A DNA stretch of 64,000 bases, taken from contig NZ_QGSY01000158.1 of assembly GCF_003857035.1 (NCBI RefSeq), forward strand, positions 1 to 64,000, given 5' to 3'. This document shows positions 27,824-36,535 of the stretch, in pieces. Every line of letters starts with the position of its first letter. Position 1 is the stretch's first letter. Source of the DNA: Micromonospora arida. Lineage in GTDB: Bacteria; Actinomycetota; Actinomycetes; Mycobacteriales; Micromonosporaceae. Made by a program: the position numbers and the translations under genes. The notes under the pieces are model-generated. The model saw only the letters and a program-made list of their open reading frames with translations, searched no databases and was not told the DNA's origin.

Positions 27824-28264
27824 ATGAACGGACGCCGTGTCGCGGTCGCCGCGATCATGATCGTTGTCGGGGTGGTCGGCCTGGTCATCGGCGCCGTCGC
27901 CCTCGCCTCCGGCAACCTGCCGATGGTCGGACTGGTGGCCCTGGGCGCCCTGGTGGCCGTGCTCGGCGCGGGCCTGCTGCGCGACGCGATCCGCGCGGCC
28001 CGTCTGAGCGGCCAGGATGGCCGTCGCCGTCGTCCGGACCCGGACGGCGGCGGGTACGACTTCTACCCGATGCCCGCCGGGGACGCCGGGAGCGGGCACG
28101 TTGGCCGCCAGCGGGACGGCGACCACGACAGCTCCGACGGTGCGGAGCCGGCCGGCGGCAGCGGCGACTCCGGGGGCTGGTCCGGCTGGGGCTGGTCCAG
28201 CGGTGACTCCGGTGGCGGGTGGTCCGGTGGCGGTGACTCCGGCGGCGGTGGCGGCAGCTCCTGA
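27824..28264 (+). CDS. Small membrane protein with Gly/Ser/Trp-rich tail
   Basis: 146 aa from the ATG at 27824. Two hydrophobic segments (about 6-28 and 34-54) are followed by a basic stretch and then, from about residue 100, a tail of Gly, Ser, Asp and Trp (SGGWSGWGWSSGDSGG). The tail resembles those at the end of some actinobacterial membrane proteins. No function known to me. The start is uncertain; a TTG at 27797 is in frame. Confidence 0.65.
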   Translation: MNGRRVAVAAIMIVVGVVGLVIGAVALASGNLPMVGLVALGALVAVLGAGLLRDAIRAARLSGQDGRRRRPDPDGGGYDFYPMPAGDAGSGHVGRQRDGDHDSSDGAEPAGGSGDSGGWSGWGWSSGDSGGGWSGGGDSGGGGGSS

Positions 28265-28290
28265 CCTCACCCTGCGGCAGAATGCGACGT

Positions 28291-28695
28291 ATGCGCAGCG
28301 ACGTGATCACCGTCCAGACCGGGTCCCGGCCGACCGTGCGGGACATCACCGCGGAGGCCCAGCAGTTCGTCTCGGGCGAGGGCGACGGCCTGCTGCACGT
28401 CTTCGTGCCGCACGCCACCGCCGGCCTGGCGATCATCGAGACCGGGTCGGGCTCCGACGACGACCTGCTCAGCGCCGTGGACGACCTGCTCCCCACCGAG
28501 GACCGCTGGCGGCACCGACACGGCTCGCCCGGCCACGGCCGCGACCACGTGCTGCCGGCGTTCATCCCGCCGTACGCCACGCTGCCGGTGCTCGGCGGCC
28601 GGCTGGCGCTCGGCACCTGGCAGTCGATCTGCCTCGTCGACACCAACGGCGACAACCCGACTCGCCAGGTCCGCTTCTCCTTCCTCCCCGCCTGA
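28291..28695 (+). CDS. YjbQ/UPF0047 family protein
   Basis: 134 aa, close to the family norm. Conserved elements are HVFVPHATAGLAIIE and HGSPGHGRDHVLPAFIPP near the middle and the LGTWQSICLVD end. E. coli YjbQ has weak thiamine-phosphate synthase activity; the natural role is unsettled. ATG codons at 28282 and 28291 are both possible starts. Followed by the repeat-rich region. Confidence 0.88.
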   Translation: MRSDVITVQTGSRPTVRDITAEAQQFVSGEGDGLLHVFVPHATAGLAIIETGSGSDDDLLSAVDDLLPTEDRWRHRHGSPGHGRDHVLPAFIPPYATLPVLGGRLALGTWQSICLVDTNGDNPTRQVRFSFLPA

Positions 28696-28730
28696 CGGCC
28701 CGTCCCGCCGTCCCTCTGTCCCCTCCTCGT

Positions 28731-28799
28731 CGATCTTGCACTTACTGTCCCGACACAAGGGGTATTTCGCACATTTCGACAACCGAAACCGCAAGATCG
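28731..28799. repeat. Palindromic intergenic repeat, family 1 (copy B)
   Basis: CGATCTTGC (28731-28739) pairs with GCAAGATCG (28791-28799). Between them, CTTACTGTCCCGACACAAGG matches CTTTCTGTCGCGACAAAAGG of copy C at 41384-41403 almost base for base. Confidence 0.85.
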
Positions 28800-28847
28800 G
28801 CGCGGGAGGGATCGCCGTGGGGGCGGGCCGCGCTGGGCGCTGGGCGC

Positions 28848-28925
28848 CAAGATCGCGCTCGATCCTGGATGTAGTGGGGTCGGGGAGCGAGGGAGGCCAC
28901 TACATCCAGGATGTTGTGCGCGGCG
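28848..28925. repeat. Palindromic intergenic repeat, family 2 (copy A)
   Basis: ATCCTGGATGTAGTGG (28862-28877) is a perfect 16-bp inverse of 28897-28912. Flanks read AAGATCGCGCTCGATC on the left. Related copies at 61001-61087 and 62766-62852 share GTAGTGG ... CTACA ... CCAGGAT. Confidence 0.85.
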
Positions 28926-28978
28926 GAGGACGATCGCCCGTCTGCCGGCTGATCGCCACCCAGAGCAGCCGTCCCCTT

Positions 28979-29052
28979 GTCAAGATCCGCGCAATTTCCC
29001 CGAAACTGTTGCCTGAACCGGTGCCGAGGCAGCAGTTTCCCCGATGTTGCGA
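28979..29052. repeat. Palindromic intergenic repeat, family 3 (copy A)
   Basis: CAAGATCCGCGCAA at the left end, GAAACTGTTGCCT (29002-29014) facing AGGCAGCAGTTTC (29027-29039) with one mismatch, and TTGCGAG at the right end. A second copy with perfect outer arms lies at 34989-35066. Confidence 0.75.
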
Positions 29053-29174
29053 GGGCTGCGGCCTACGTGGGCTGTGGCGTCGCGAGCCTGCGGCCTTCGT
29101 GGACTGTGGCGTTCAATGGAGCGCGGCATCGCGTGCATTGCGGCCCTGCGTGGGCGGCGGTCTTGCGACGGACC

Positions 29175-29411
29175 CGAGGTGCGGACCCGGAGTGGCGGAC
29201 CTGGAGTGGCAGATCCCGAGTGGCGGACCCGGGGTGGCGGACCCGGGGTGGCGGACCCGGGGTGGCGGACCCGGAGTGGCGGACCTGGAGTGGCGGACCC
29301 GGAGTGGCGGACCCGGAGTGGCAGATCCCGAGTGGCAGATCCCGAGTGGCGGACCTGGAGTGGCGGACCCGGAGTGGCGGACCCGGGGTGACAGATCCGG
29401 AGTGGCGGGCC
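29175..29411. repeat. Minisatellite: about 17 tandem units of 14 bp
   Basis: Unit GGAGTGGCGGACCC with variants (GGGG start, ACCT end, GGCAGATCC). The first unit (29175) and last (29399, one base short) are the most degenerate. Because 14 is not a multiple of 3, all three frames stay open across it, giving spurious Gly/Arg-rich frames. The rest of 28696-29504 holds only the three palindromes above and no supported gene. Confidence 0.95.
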
Positions 29412-29504
29412 GAGCGGGTCGGGCTGCGGATCGGTGTGGTCCGTCCGGGCGGTGTGCCTGGGCCTGATCGCTGAGCTGGCCGTAACGGGCGTGCTGCGTA
29501 CGAT

Positions 29505-29990
29505 GTGGCCGTGACGCAGGAGCTGGGTCCCCCGACAGGTGAACGGGTGGATCGGGCCGGTCTCGCCGTCGATGTGGTGCGCCGGATGGCGCACGTCACC
29601 GCCGCGCTGCGACACCGGCAGGGTTCCGCGTTCGCCGAGCTGGGGCTCACCCCGGCGGCGGCCCGGGCGCTTCGGGAGTTGGACCCGGACCACCCGCTGC
29701 CGGCTCGGGATCTCGCCGGTCAGTTGGGTTGTGACCGGTCGAACGTGACGGTGCTGGTCGACAAGCTGGAGCAGGCCGGGCTGGTCGAGCGCCGCACCGA
29801 CCCGACGGACCGGCGGCAGAAGACGCTGGTGGTGACCGGGGAGGGTCGCGTCGTGCGGGCCCGGGTGATCGAGGTGATGTCCGACTCCCGACTCCTGTCC
29901 GGGCTGAGCGACGAGGAGCTGAGCACCCTTCGTGACCTGGTCTGGAAGGTGTCCGACGGCGGCTGTCCGGAGTCCTTCGGGCCGGAGTGA
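29505..29990 (+). CDS. MarR family transcriptional regulator
   Basis: 161 aa (GTG at 29505 or 29511). Winged-helix core: [41 protein letters not shown] and the wing [16 protein letters not shown]. Probably a dimeric repressor answering to small molecules. It precedes the 2-oxoacid dehydrogenase gene by 51 nt on the same strand and may control it (inference). Confidence 0.9.
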   Translation: MAVTQELGPPTGERVDRAGLAVDVVRRMAHVTAALRHRQGSAFAELGLTPAAARALRELDPDHPLPARDLAGQLGCDRSNVTVLVDKLEQAGLVERRTDPTDRRQKTLVVTGEGRVVRARVIEVMSDSRLLSGLSDEELSTLRDLVWKVSDGGCPESFGPE

Positions 29991-30041
29991 GCGCACCCCT
30001 GCCGGCCGTGTCCCACTGGGCGAGCAGGCCTTCCGTCGGTA

Positions 30042-32744
30042 ATGCTGTCCGACGTGACCACCCCGCAAGATCTCGACGACCGGTTCCGGGAGACGTTGGC
30101 GGCGCTGCCTGCCGCCGAGCGGCGGCGTGACCCCGCCGACCCGGTCACCGACGACGCCCCGCTGACCGGCGCGCAGGTGCTGGACCTGTTCGACGCGCAG
30201 GTGACCAGCCGGCAGCTCGACCTGGCCGGCCGCTGGTTGCGCAGCTTCGGGGAGGGTTTCTACACCATCGGCTCGGCCGGGCACGAGGGCAACGCGGCGG
30301 TCGCCGCCGCGCTGCGTCCCACCGATCCGGCGCTGCTGCACTACCGCTCGGGCGCCTTCTACTGCCTGCGCGCCGCCCAGGTCGCCGCCGACCCGACGCT
30401 GGCCACCGACTCCGAGCCGTCCGCCGTCCGGGCGCGGGTCGCCGACTCCGAGCCGTCCGCCGTCCGGGCGCGGATCGCCGACTCCGAGCCGTCCGCCGTC
30501 CGGGCGCGGATCGCCGACCCCGACCGGGCCGCCGTCCGGGCGCGGACCGCCGATTCCGAGCCGCCCGCCGACCGAGCGCGGACCGCCGACCCCGACCCGG
30601 ACGCCGACCGAGCGCCTCCCACTGGCTCCGAGCGGTCCGCCGACAGTGAGTCGACCGTCGACAGCGCATCGACACGTGACCCGGAGCCGACCGCCGATTC
30701 GCAGGTGTCCGAATCAGAGCCGCCCGGGACCGAGCTGACCTCGGCGATCGGGGCCGCCGACGGGTTCGCGGCGTACGCCGACGCGGCCCGGGACGTGCTG
30801 CGCGGGATGGCCGCGTCCAGCCTCGAACCGATCGCCGGGGGACGGCACAAGGTGTTCGGCCGGGCCGACCTGGCCATCGTGCCGACCACCTCCACCATCG
30901 CCTCGCACCTGCCCCGCGCGGTCGGAATGGGACTTGCCGTGGAGCGGCTGCGCCGTATGGACAGCGCCGGACGGCGTACCGGGGCCGGGGTGCGGGTCGG
31001 TAGTGGCGCGGGCGCCACGCACGCCCCCTGGCCACCGGACGCCATCGTGGTCTGCTCCTTCGGCGACGCCTCGGTCAACCACGCCAGCGCCACCGCCGCC
31101 TTCAACACCGCCGGGTGGTACGACCACGCGGGGCTGCGGATTCCGGTGCTCTTCGTCTGCGAGGACAACGGGCTGGGCATCAGCGTCCGCTCGCCGGAGG
31201 GCTGGGTCGAGGCGACCCTGCGGGCCAAGCCGGGCATCCGCTACTTCAGTGCGGACGGAGCCGACCCGGTGCGGACGTACGAGGTGGCGGCGGAGGCCGC
31301 AGCCTGGGTACGCCGCAACCGGCGGCCGGCCGTGCTGCACCTGCGCACCGTACGGCTGATGGGGCACGCCGGGGCGGACGCGGAGTCGGCGTACCGGAGT
31401 CCGGCCGAGCTGGCCGAGGACCTGGACCGGGACCCGGTGGCCGCCACCGCGCGGCTGCTGGTCGACGCCGGCGTGGCGACCGGCGAGGAGCTGCTGGCCC
31501 GGTACGACGAGACCGGCTGGCAGGTGCGCCGGCTGGCCGAGGAGGTGCTGGGCGAGCCGAAGTTGGCATCAGCGGCCGACGTGGTGTCGGCGCTGGCCCC
31601 ACGACGTCCGGTGCGGGTGGCGCGGGCGGTGGCCGACGCCGCGGCGCGGGCCAGCGGGCCGGGCGCGGGCGCCCGGGCGGAGGCGTTCGGCGGCAAGCCG
31701 CCGGAGTTGGCCGGGCCGATGACCCTGGCGCAGAGCATCAACGCCGCACTCGCCGACGGGATGCTCGACCACCCGCAGATGGCGCTCTTCGGTGAGGACG
31801 TGGCCGCCAAGGGCGGCGTGTACGGGGTGACGAAGGGGCTGCGCGACCGGTTCGGGGCGGCCCGGGTGTTCGACACCCTGCTCGACGAGACGTCGGTGCT
31901 CGGGCTGGGCCTCGGTGCCGGGCTGGCCGGGATGCTGCCGGTGCCGGAGATCCAGTACCTGGCGTACCTGCACAACGCCGAGGACCAGCTGCGCGGTGAG
32001 GCGGCGACCATGCGGTTCTTCTCGCAGGGGGCGTTCCGCAACCCGATGGTGGTGCGGGTGGCGGGCCTGGCGTACCAGGAGGGGTTCGGCGGGCACTTCC
32101 ACAACGACAACTCGGTGGCCGTACTCCGGGATGTGCCCGGGCTGGTGGTCGCGGTGCCGGCACGGCCGGACGACGCCGCGCCCATGCTGCGGACCTGTCT
32201 GGCGAGCGCGGCGGTGGACGGCAGTGTCTGCGTGTTCCTGGAACCGATCGCGCTCTACCACACCCGCGACCTGTACACGGAGGGTGACGGGGAGTGGCTG
32301 GCCGGCTATCCGGAGCCGGGCGGGTGGGTGGCTGGCCACGTGCCGATCGGGCGGGCCCGCGTCTACCGGGTCGGCTCGGCGGACGACCTCACCATCATCA
32401 CCTTCGGTAACGGGGTGCGGATGTCGCTGCGCGCCGCGGCTGTCCTCGCGGAGGAGGGGGTGGGCACCCGCGTGGTGGATCTGCGCTGGCTGGCTCCGCT
32501 GCCGGTGGCCGACATCATCCGGGAGTCCTCGGCGACCGGCCGGGTGCTGGTGGTGGACGAGACGCGCCGCTCCGGCGGGGTCGGCGAGGGGGTGATCGCC
32601 GCGCTCGTCGACGCCGGATATGTCGGTGCCGCGCGTCGAGTAGCCGGAGTTGACTCGTTTGTACCATTAGGTCCGGCAGCACGTCACGTACTGGTCTCCG
32701 CGGAAGCCATTACCGACGGTGCCCGTACGCTGCTGGCACGGTAA
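30042..32744 (+). CDS. Fused alpha/beta 2-oxoacid dehydrogenase E1, with internal repeat
   Basis: 900 aa, thiamine-diphosphate enzyme. The N-terminal half is the alpha subunit ([22 protein letters not shown]; ThDP motif [12 protein letters not shown] to EDNGLGISV), the C-terminal half the beta subunit ([41 protein letters not shown]). This matches single-chain E1 of the branched-chain/acetoin type. After [11 protein letters not shown] the alpha half is interrupted by about 110 residues of Ser/Asp/Glu/Arg-rich sequence, including six 12-residue repeats ([12 protein letters not shown]), before [15 protein letters not shown] resumes. The insert seems to make it longer than relatives and is probably a disordered loop. 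ATG 30042 or GTG 30054 may start it. Confidence 0.88.
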   Translation: MLSDVTTPQDLDDRFRETLAALPAAERRRDPADPVTDDAPLTGAQVLDLFDAQVTSRQLDLAGRWLRSFGEGFYTIGSAGHEGNAAVAAALRPTDPALLHYRSGAFYCLRAAQVAADPTLATDSEPSAVRARVADSEPSAVRARIADSEPSAVRARIADPDRAAVRARTADSEPPADRARTADPDPDADRAPPTGSERSADSESTVDSASTRDPEPTADSQVSESEPPGTELTSAIGAADGFAAYADAARDVLRGMAASSLEPIAGGRHKVFGRADLAIVPTTSTIASHLPRAVGMGLAVERLRRMDSAGRRTGAGVRVGSGAGATHAPWPPDAIVVCSFGDASVNHASATAAFNTAGWYDHAGLRIPVLFVCEDNGLGISVRSPEGWVEATLRAKPGIRYFSADGADPVRTYEVAAEAAAWVRRNRRPAVLHLRTVRLMGHAGADAESAYRSPAELAEDLDRDPVAATARLLVDAGVATGEELLARYDETGWQVRRLAEEVLGEPKLASAADVVSALAPRRPVRVARAVADAAARASGPGAGARAEAFGGKPPELAGPMTLAQSINAALADGMLDHPQMALFGEDVAAKGGVYGVTKGLRDRFGAARVFDTLLDETSVLGLGLGAGLAGMLPVPEIQYLAYLHNAEDQLRGEAATMRFFSQGAFRNPMVVRVAGLAYQEGFGGHFHNDNSVAVLRDVPGLVVAVPARPDDAAPMLRTCLASAAVDGSVCVFLEPIALYHTRDLYTEGDGEWLAGYPEPGGWVAGHVPIGRARVYRVGSADDLTIITFGNGVRMSLRAAAVLAEEGVGTRVVDLRWLAPLPVADIIRESSATGRVLVVDETRRSGGVGEGVIAALVDAGYVGAARRVAGVDSFVPLGPAARHVLVSAEAITDGARTLLAR
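30406..30621 (+). repeat. Six 36-bp in-frame tandem repeats inside the E1 gene
   Basis: Units of exactly 36 bp at 30406, 30442, 30478, 30514, 30550 and 30586. Units 2 and 3 appear identical and unit 1 differs by one base; units 4-6 are increasingly degenerate. The reading frame is kept throughout (12 codons per unit). Confidence 0.92.
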
Positions 32745-32857
32745 ATTCCGATCCACCCGGTGCGCCACTTGCGCGCAGACCAACAACTGTGTGGACTTTG
32801 CCTGACGGTCGTCGCACCGACGCCGCGAGCAGGGACGAGATGAGGAGGCACGCGACA

Positions 32858-33295
32858 GTGAGCGCGACCGCTGGTCAGGCCGCCGACGGGGTACGCAGCC
32901 TGGCGGACCGGTTCGGAATCGAACCGGGGATGGTCGTCATGGAGATGGGGTACGACGACGACGTCGACCAAGATCTCCGAGACGCCCTGACCGACCGCTG
33001 TGGAGATCTGGTCGACGAGGACACCGACGAGGTGGTCGACGCGGTGCTGGTCTGGTACCGGGACGGCGACGGCGACCTCTTCGAGCTGCTCGTCGATGCC
33101 CTCGGCCCGCTGGCCGACAACGGCGTCGTGTGGCTGCTCACCCCCAAGGCGGGGCGCGAGGGGCACGTCGAGCCGAGCGAGGTCGCGGAGTCCGCGCCCA
33201 CCGCCGGCCTTCAGCAGACCTCGACCGTCAACGCCGGCCGGGACTGGAGCGGCGCCCGCCTGGTGCTGCGTCGAGGGGCCAAGGCCAAGAAGTAG
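32858..33295 (+). CDS. DUF3052 family protein
   Basis: 145 aa from the GTG at 32858 (GAGGAGG about 10 nt upstream). SLADRFGIEPGMVVMEMGYDDDVD and WYRDGDGDLFELLVDALGPL match the actinobacterial DUF3052 family, an acidic protein of unknown role usually next to aceE and AhpE. Here the peroxiredoxin follows and aceE is 5 kb away. The Lys-rich C-terminus (RRGAKAKK) is typical. Confidence 0.88.
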   Translation: MSATAGQAADGVRSLADRFGIEPGMVVMEMGYDDDVDQDLRDALTDRCGDLVDEDTDEVVDAVLVWYRDGDGDLFELLVDALGPLADNGVVWLLTPKAGREGHVEPSEVAESAPTAGLQQTSTVNAGRDWSGARLVLRRGAKAKK

Positions 33296-33406
33296 CCAGC
33301 GCCGCTCCGCTCGCCCGACGGTCCGCCCACCGCCGGGTAGCAGGCTGGTGCCGTCCCCCCGCCCCGACGCCGTCGCCGGCGAGGCCGAGCAGCGAGGAGA
33401 GTTCGC

Positions 33407-33871
33407 ATGCCCATCGAGGTTGGTGCCGAAGCACCCGACTTCGTGCTCAAGGACCAGAACAACCAGGAGGTCCGTCTCTCGGACTTCCGGGGCAGGCGCG
33501 TCGTCCTGCTGGTCTTCTACCCGCTCGCCTTCACCGGCACCTGTCAGGGCGAGTTGGGCGAGGTGCGCGACAACCTCGGCGAGTACGTGAACGACGACGT
33601 CCAGGTGCTGACCGTCAGCGTCGACTCGGCCTACAGCCACAAGATCTGGGCCGACCGTGAGGGCTACCAGTTCCCCATGCTGGCCGACTTCTGGCCGCAC
33701 GGCGCCGTCGCCCAGGCGTACGGGGTCTTCAACGACGTGGCCGGCTTCGCCAACCGGGGCACCTTCGTCATCGACAAGACCGGCGTGGTCCGCTTCGCCG
33801 AGATGAACGGCCCGGGCGAGGCCCGCGACCAGCAGGGCTGGCGCAAGGCCATCGCCGAAGCGACCAACTGA
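33407..33871 (+). CDS. Peroxiredoxin, AhpE type
   Basis: 154 aa thiol peroxidase. The peroxidatic Cys is in PLAFTGTCQGELGEVRD; the second Cys of two-Cys enzymes is absent, so it is a one-Cys peroxiredoxin that needs an outside thiol (mycothiol or mycoredoxin in actinobacteria, family knowledge). Conserved FANRGTFVIDKTGVVRF follows. Clear ATG with GAGGAGAG upstream. Confidence 0.93.
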   Translation: MPIEVGAEAPDFVLKDQNNQEVRLSDFRGRRVVLLVFYPLAFTGTCQGELGEVRDNLGEYVNDDVQVLTVSVDSAYSHKIWADREGYQFPMLADFWPHGAVAQAYGVFNDVAGFANRGTFVIDKTGVVRFAEMNGPGEARDQQGWRKAIAEATN

Positions 33872-33947
33872 CCGGGGTACGCCGTGCGCCCGGGTCGGTG
33901 GCGGGCAGGTAAGCTTGCCAGCCACCGGCCCGCCACACGGGCGATCC

Positions 33948-34022
33948 GGGCGCGTAGCTCAGTGGGAGAGCACCCGCCTTACAAGCGGGGGGTCGCAGGT
34001 TCGAAACCTGCCGCGCCCACCA
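33948..34022 (+). tRNA. tRNA-Val (anticodon UAC)
   Basis: Acceptor GGGCGCG/CGCGCCC (33948-33954 with 34012-34018), anticodon stem CCCGC/GCGGG around loop CTTACAA (anticodon TAC), T arm GCAGGTTCGAAACCTGC, discriminator A and an encoded CCA at 34020-34022. Confidence 0.98.
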
Positions 34023-34037
34023 ACACCCAGCGCGAGC

Positions 34038-34099
34038 TGATCAAGTGATGAAAAGTAGGTCAGGGACGTCCCTGGCACCTATTTCTCATCACTTGATCA
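34038..34099. repeat. 62-nt extended palindrome downstream of tRNA-Val
   Basis: Perfect 13-bp outer arms TGATCAAGTGATG (34038-34050) and its inverse (34087-34099), a mid-stem AGTAGGT/ACCTATT and a perfect centre CAGGGACGTCCCTG (34061-34074). AT-rich compared with the surroundings. It may terminate the tRNA transcript or be another dispersed palindromic element. Confidence 0.85.
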
Positions 34100-34129
34100 T
34101 GGAAGCCAGGGAAGCGCCAGCCCGGCTCC

Positions 34130-34873
34130 TCAGCTGGTGAAGCCGCCGTCCACATTGACCACCGCACCGGTCACGTAGCCGGCCTCGGGACTGGCCAGGT
34201 GCGCGACGGTGGCCGCGATGTCGGCGGGGCGAGCGTACCGGCCGACGGCGGTGAATCCGCTGATCGCCGCCGCGTTCGGTCCGTCCGCCGGGTTGGCGTC
34301 GGTGTCCGTCGGCCCTGGGTTGACCAGGTTGACGGTGATGGCCCGTGGGCCCAGTTCACGGGCCAGGCCCCGGGTCAGCCCGACCAGGGCGGTCTTGCTC
34401 ATCGCGTAGAGCGTCAGCCCGGGAAAGACCGCCCGCTCACCGACGTTGCTGCCGATGCTGATGATCCGTCCGCCGTCGCCGAGGTGCCGCAGGGCAGCCC
34501 GCGCGGCGACGTACGGTGCCCTGATGTTGACCGCGATCGTCTGCTCCACCTCTGCCGAGCCGAGCTCGTCCAGGGCGCCGACCAGGAACACCGCGGCATT
34601 GTTCACCAGGATGTCCAGCCGACCCAGTTCGGCGGCTGTCCGGTCGACCGCGCCCCGCACAGCGTCCGGCTCGGCACCGTCCGCCTGGATCGCCAGCGCT
34701 CTGCGGCCCAGCGCCTCGATCTGCTTCACCACGATGGCGGCCCGCGCGGCGTCCTGCCGGTAGGTCAGTGCCACGTCGGCCCCGTCCTGTGCCAGGCGCA
34801 GCGCGATTCCGGCTCCGATACCCCGGGAACCCCCGGTCACCAAGGCGACCTTGTCGTTGAGTGTCGTCGTCAT
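34130..34873 (-). CDS. Short-chain dehydrogenase/reductase
   Basis: 247 aa Rossmann oxidoreductase using NAD(P)H: TGGSRGIG nucleotide loop, NNAAV, the catalytic Ser in IISIGSN and Tyr/Lys in YAMSK. VNVDGGFTS ends the protein as in FabG-like classical SDRs. The substrate is unknown. Starts possible at 34873 (chosen) or 34885. Confidence 0.9.
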   Translation of the reverse strand: MTTTLNDKVALVTGGSRGIGAGIALRLAQDGADVALTYRQDAARAAIVVKQIEALGRRALAIQADGAEPDAVRGAVDRTAAELGRLDILVNNAAVFLVGALDELGSAEVEQTIAVNIRAPYVAARAALRHLGDGGRIISIGSNVGERAVFPGLTLYAMSKTALVGLTRGLARELGPRAITVNLVNPGPTDTDANPADGPNAAAISGFTAVGRYARPADIAATVAHLASPEAGYVTGAVVNVDGGFTS

Positions 34874-34988
34874 GCAAACGATCATCTGGCCGCGCCGCCC
34901 TCCCGTCTGGCGGCCATCGGACGTCTCGCTCGGACCTCCACGTCCGATTCCCGCGATCGTCGACGGCCCGCGGACCCGTCGGGCCGCC

Positions 34989-35066
34989 ATGATCCGCGCA
35001 ACGTCACGGATCCTGCTGCCTCACCAGGCGAGGAGACAGCAGGATCACCGAAGTTGCGCGGATCTT
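34989..35066. repeat. Palindromic intergenic repeat, family 3 (copy B)
   Basis: GATCCGCGCAAC (34991-35002) perfectly inverts at 35053-35064; inner GATCCTGCTG (35009-35018) inverts at 35037-35046. It lies between the divergent SDR and HAD genes and partly inside the leader of the HAD gene. Confidence 0.85.
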
Positions 35067-35110
35067 GCGAGGTGGGGGAGGGTGGGGCGAGCGATTCGGG
35101 GAGCGTGGGC

Positions 35111-35740
35111 GTGGAACTGGCAGGCATTGGCGCGGTGCTGTTCGACATGGATGGCACCCTGGTCGACTCCGACGCCGCCGTCGAGCGGGCCTGGGAGCGG
35201 TGGGCCGTCGAGTACGCCGTCGACCCCGCTGCGGCGCTGGCGATCGCGCACGGCAGCCCCGCCGACCGGACCATCCGACGGCTGCTGCCCGCGCTCGACG
35301 ACAGCGCGGTCGCCGCGGCAGCGGCGCGGCAGTTGGCGTTGCAGTACGACGACCTGTCCGACGTGACGGCCACCCCCGGGGCGCACGAACTGCTGAACGT
35401 GCTGGCCCGGTTGGGGTTGCCCTGGGCGGTGGTGACCAGCGCCGACGCGCGGCTTGCCGAGGCCCGGCTCGGCGCCGCCGGCATCAAGGCGCCGGTGCTC
35501 GTCACGGTGGAGGACGTCAGCGTGGGCAAGCCGGACCCGGAGGGCTATCTGCGGGCCGCGGCGTTGCTGGGCGTACCCGTGTCGCGGTGCCTCGTCGTCG
35601 AGGACGCCGAAGTGGGGCTGCGGGCCGGGCGGGCGGCCGGGGCGATGACCGCCGCGCTGAAGGGGCTCGACGGCGACCTGCGCCTTGCCGACCTGGCGCA
35701 ACTGGCACGCCACCTGGAGTCGACGCCGGCGGCCCCCTGA
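35111..35740 (+). CDS. HAD superfamily phosphatase
   Basis: 209 aa. Motif I DMDGTLVDSD (Asp nucleophile and acid/base), motif II VVTSADA, motif III Lys in SVGKPDPEGY and motif IV VVEDAEVGLRAG. The helical cap sits between motifs I and II, so subclass IA, like sugar-phosphate phosphatases (the 2-deoxyglucose-6-phosphatase/glycerol-3-phosphatase group). GTG at 35111 with GGGGAG 7 nt upstream. Confidence 0.9.
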   Translation: MELAGIGAVLFDMDGTLVDSDAAVERAWERWAVEYAVDPAAALAIAHGSPADRTIRRLLPALDDSAVAAAAARQLALQYDDLSDVTATPGAHELLNVLARLGLPWAVVTSADARLAEARLGAAGIKAPVLVTVEDVSVGKPDPEGYLRAAALLGVPVSRCLVVEDAEVGLRAGRAAGAMTAALKGLDGDLRLADLAQLARHLESTPAAP

Positions 35741-35753
35741 CCCGCCCGCCGGG

Positions 35754-36476
35754 TCACCGGAGGCGGGTGGCCAGCCAGGGGAGCAGGGCGTCGGCCTGGG
35801 CCTGCTGAAACGCGCGAACGGTGGGGATGCCCTGCGGTGGCGGACGACGAGCGCCGTCGGCGAAGAACCCGGCCAGCCCGGCGTACACCCCGGTGAGCGT
35901 CATCGGGTCGACCTCCGCCGTGACGGGCAGCCGGCGCAGCAGGGACTCGGTGTCGTGCCCGCCGTGCAGCCGGACGTTGACCAGCAGCAGCGCGGTGTCC
36001 AGCCAGGCCGGCCCCCGGCAGGCCCACGGCCAGTCGACGACGGTGACCGTGCCGGTCGCGTCGAGCAGCAGGTTGTCGGCCCGTACGTCCACGTGGCAGA
36101 GCGTGTCACCGGTCAGCGCGGCGATGCCGTGGTCGGCGGCGGCGCGCAGCTGGTCCAGATGCTCCCGGGCCCACGGGTCCAGCACAGCCGGTGGGTCGGC
36201 GGCGATCCGGTGCCACCCGGCGAAGTCCTCGGCCAGCAGGTCGGCGGCGGTCGGCACGTGCGTCACCGGGCTCGGGGTGAGCACGGCGGCCATCACCTCC
36301 AAGGCCTTCAGGACGCGGGTCAGCTCGTCGGCCCGCCACGGGGTGGCCGGGTGTCGACCGTCCACGTCGGAAAAGACCAGCGCCACCCAATCGCCGTCGT
36401 CGTGGCAGCCCAACAGACGGGGCGTCGGTGCCGAGGCCGGCAGGGCGGCGGCCGTGCGGGCCTCTGCCCGGTGCAT
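35754..36476 (-). CDS. APH-like phosphotransferase lacking its N-lobe
   Basis: 240 aa from the ATG at 36474-36476. The C-lobe of aminoglycoside/choline kinase-like enzymes is complete: HVDVRADNLLLD (catalytic loop) and VTVVDWPWACRGPAWLDTA (metal-binding Asp). The N-lobe with the ATP-anchoring Lys is missing; about 60-80 residues are lost compared with usual lengths. In-frame sequence upstream of the ATG (ending GKWPDSPR) still reads like the family, then runs into a stop inside the glycosyltransferase gene. Probably a truncated, inactive remnant, though an unusual short form is possible. Confidence 0.7.
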   Translation of the reverse strand: MHRAEARTAAALPASAPTPRLLGCHDDGDWVALVFSDVDGRHPATPWRADELTRVLKALEVMAAVLTPSPVTHVPTAADLLAEDFAGWHRIAADPPAVLDPWAREHLDQLRAAADHGIAALTGDTLCHVDVRADNLLLDATGTVTVVDWPWACRGPAWLDTALLLVNVRLHGGHDTESLLRRLPVTAEVDPMTLTGVYAGLAGFFADGARRPPPQGIPTVRAFQQAQADALLPWLATRLR

Positions 36477-36535
36477 TCTGGGGCTGTCCGGCCATTTCCC
36501 CGCCGTCGGGTCAGAATGGACGGCGGTCAGCGCGA

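Noticed and set aside
29175-29411. CRISPR array.
   Set aside because: Units are contiguous 14-mers without spacers, and no cas genes are near.
29063-29650. Repetitive proteins encoded by the 14-bp array on either strand.
   Set aside because: The unit length is not a multiple of three, all frames are equally open, and no start or ribosome site is convincing. It is a DNA repeat.
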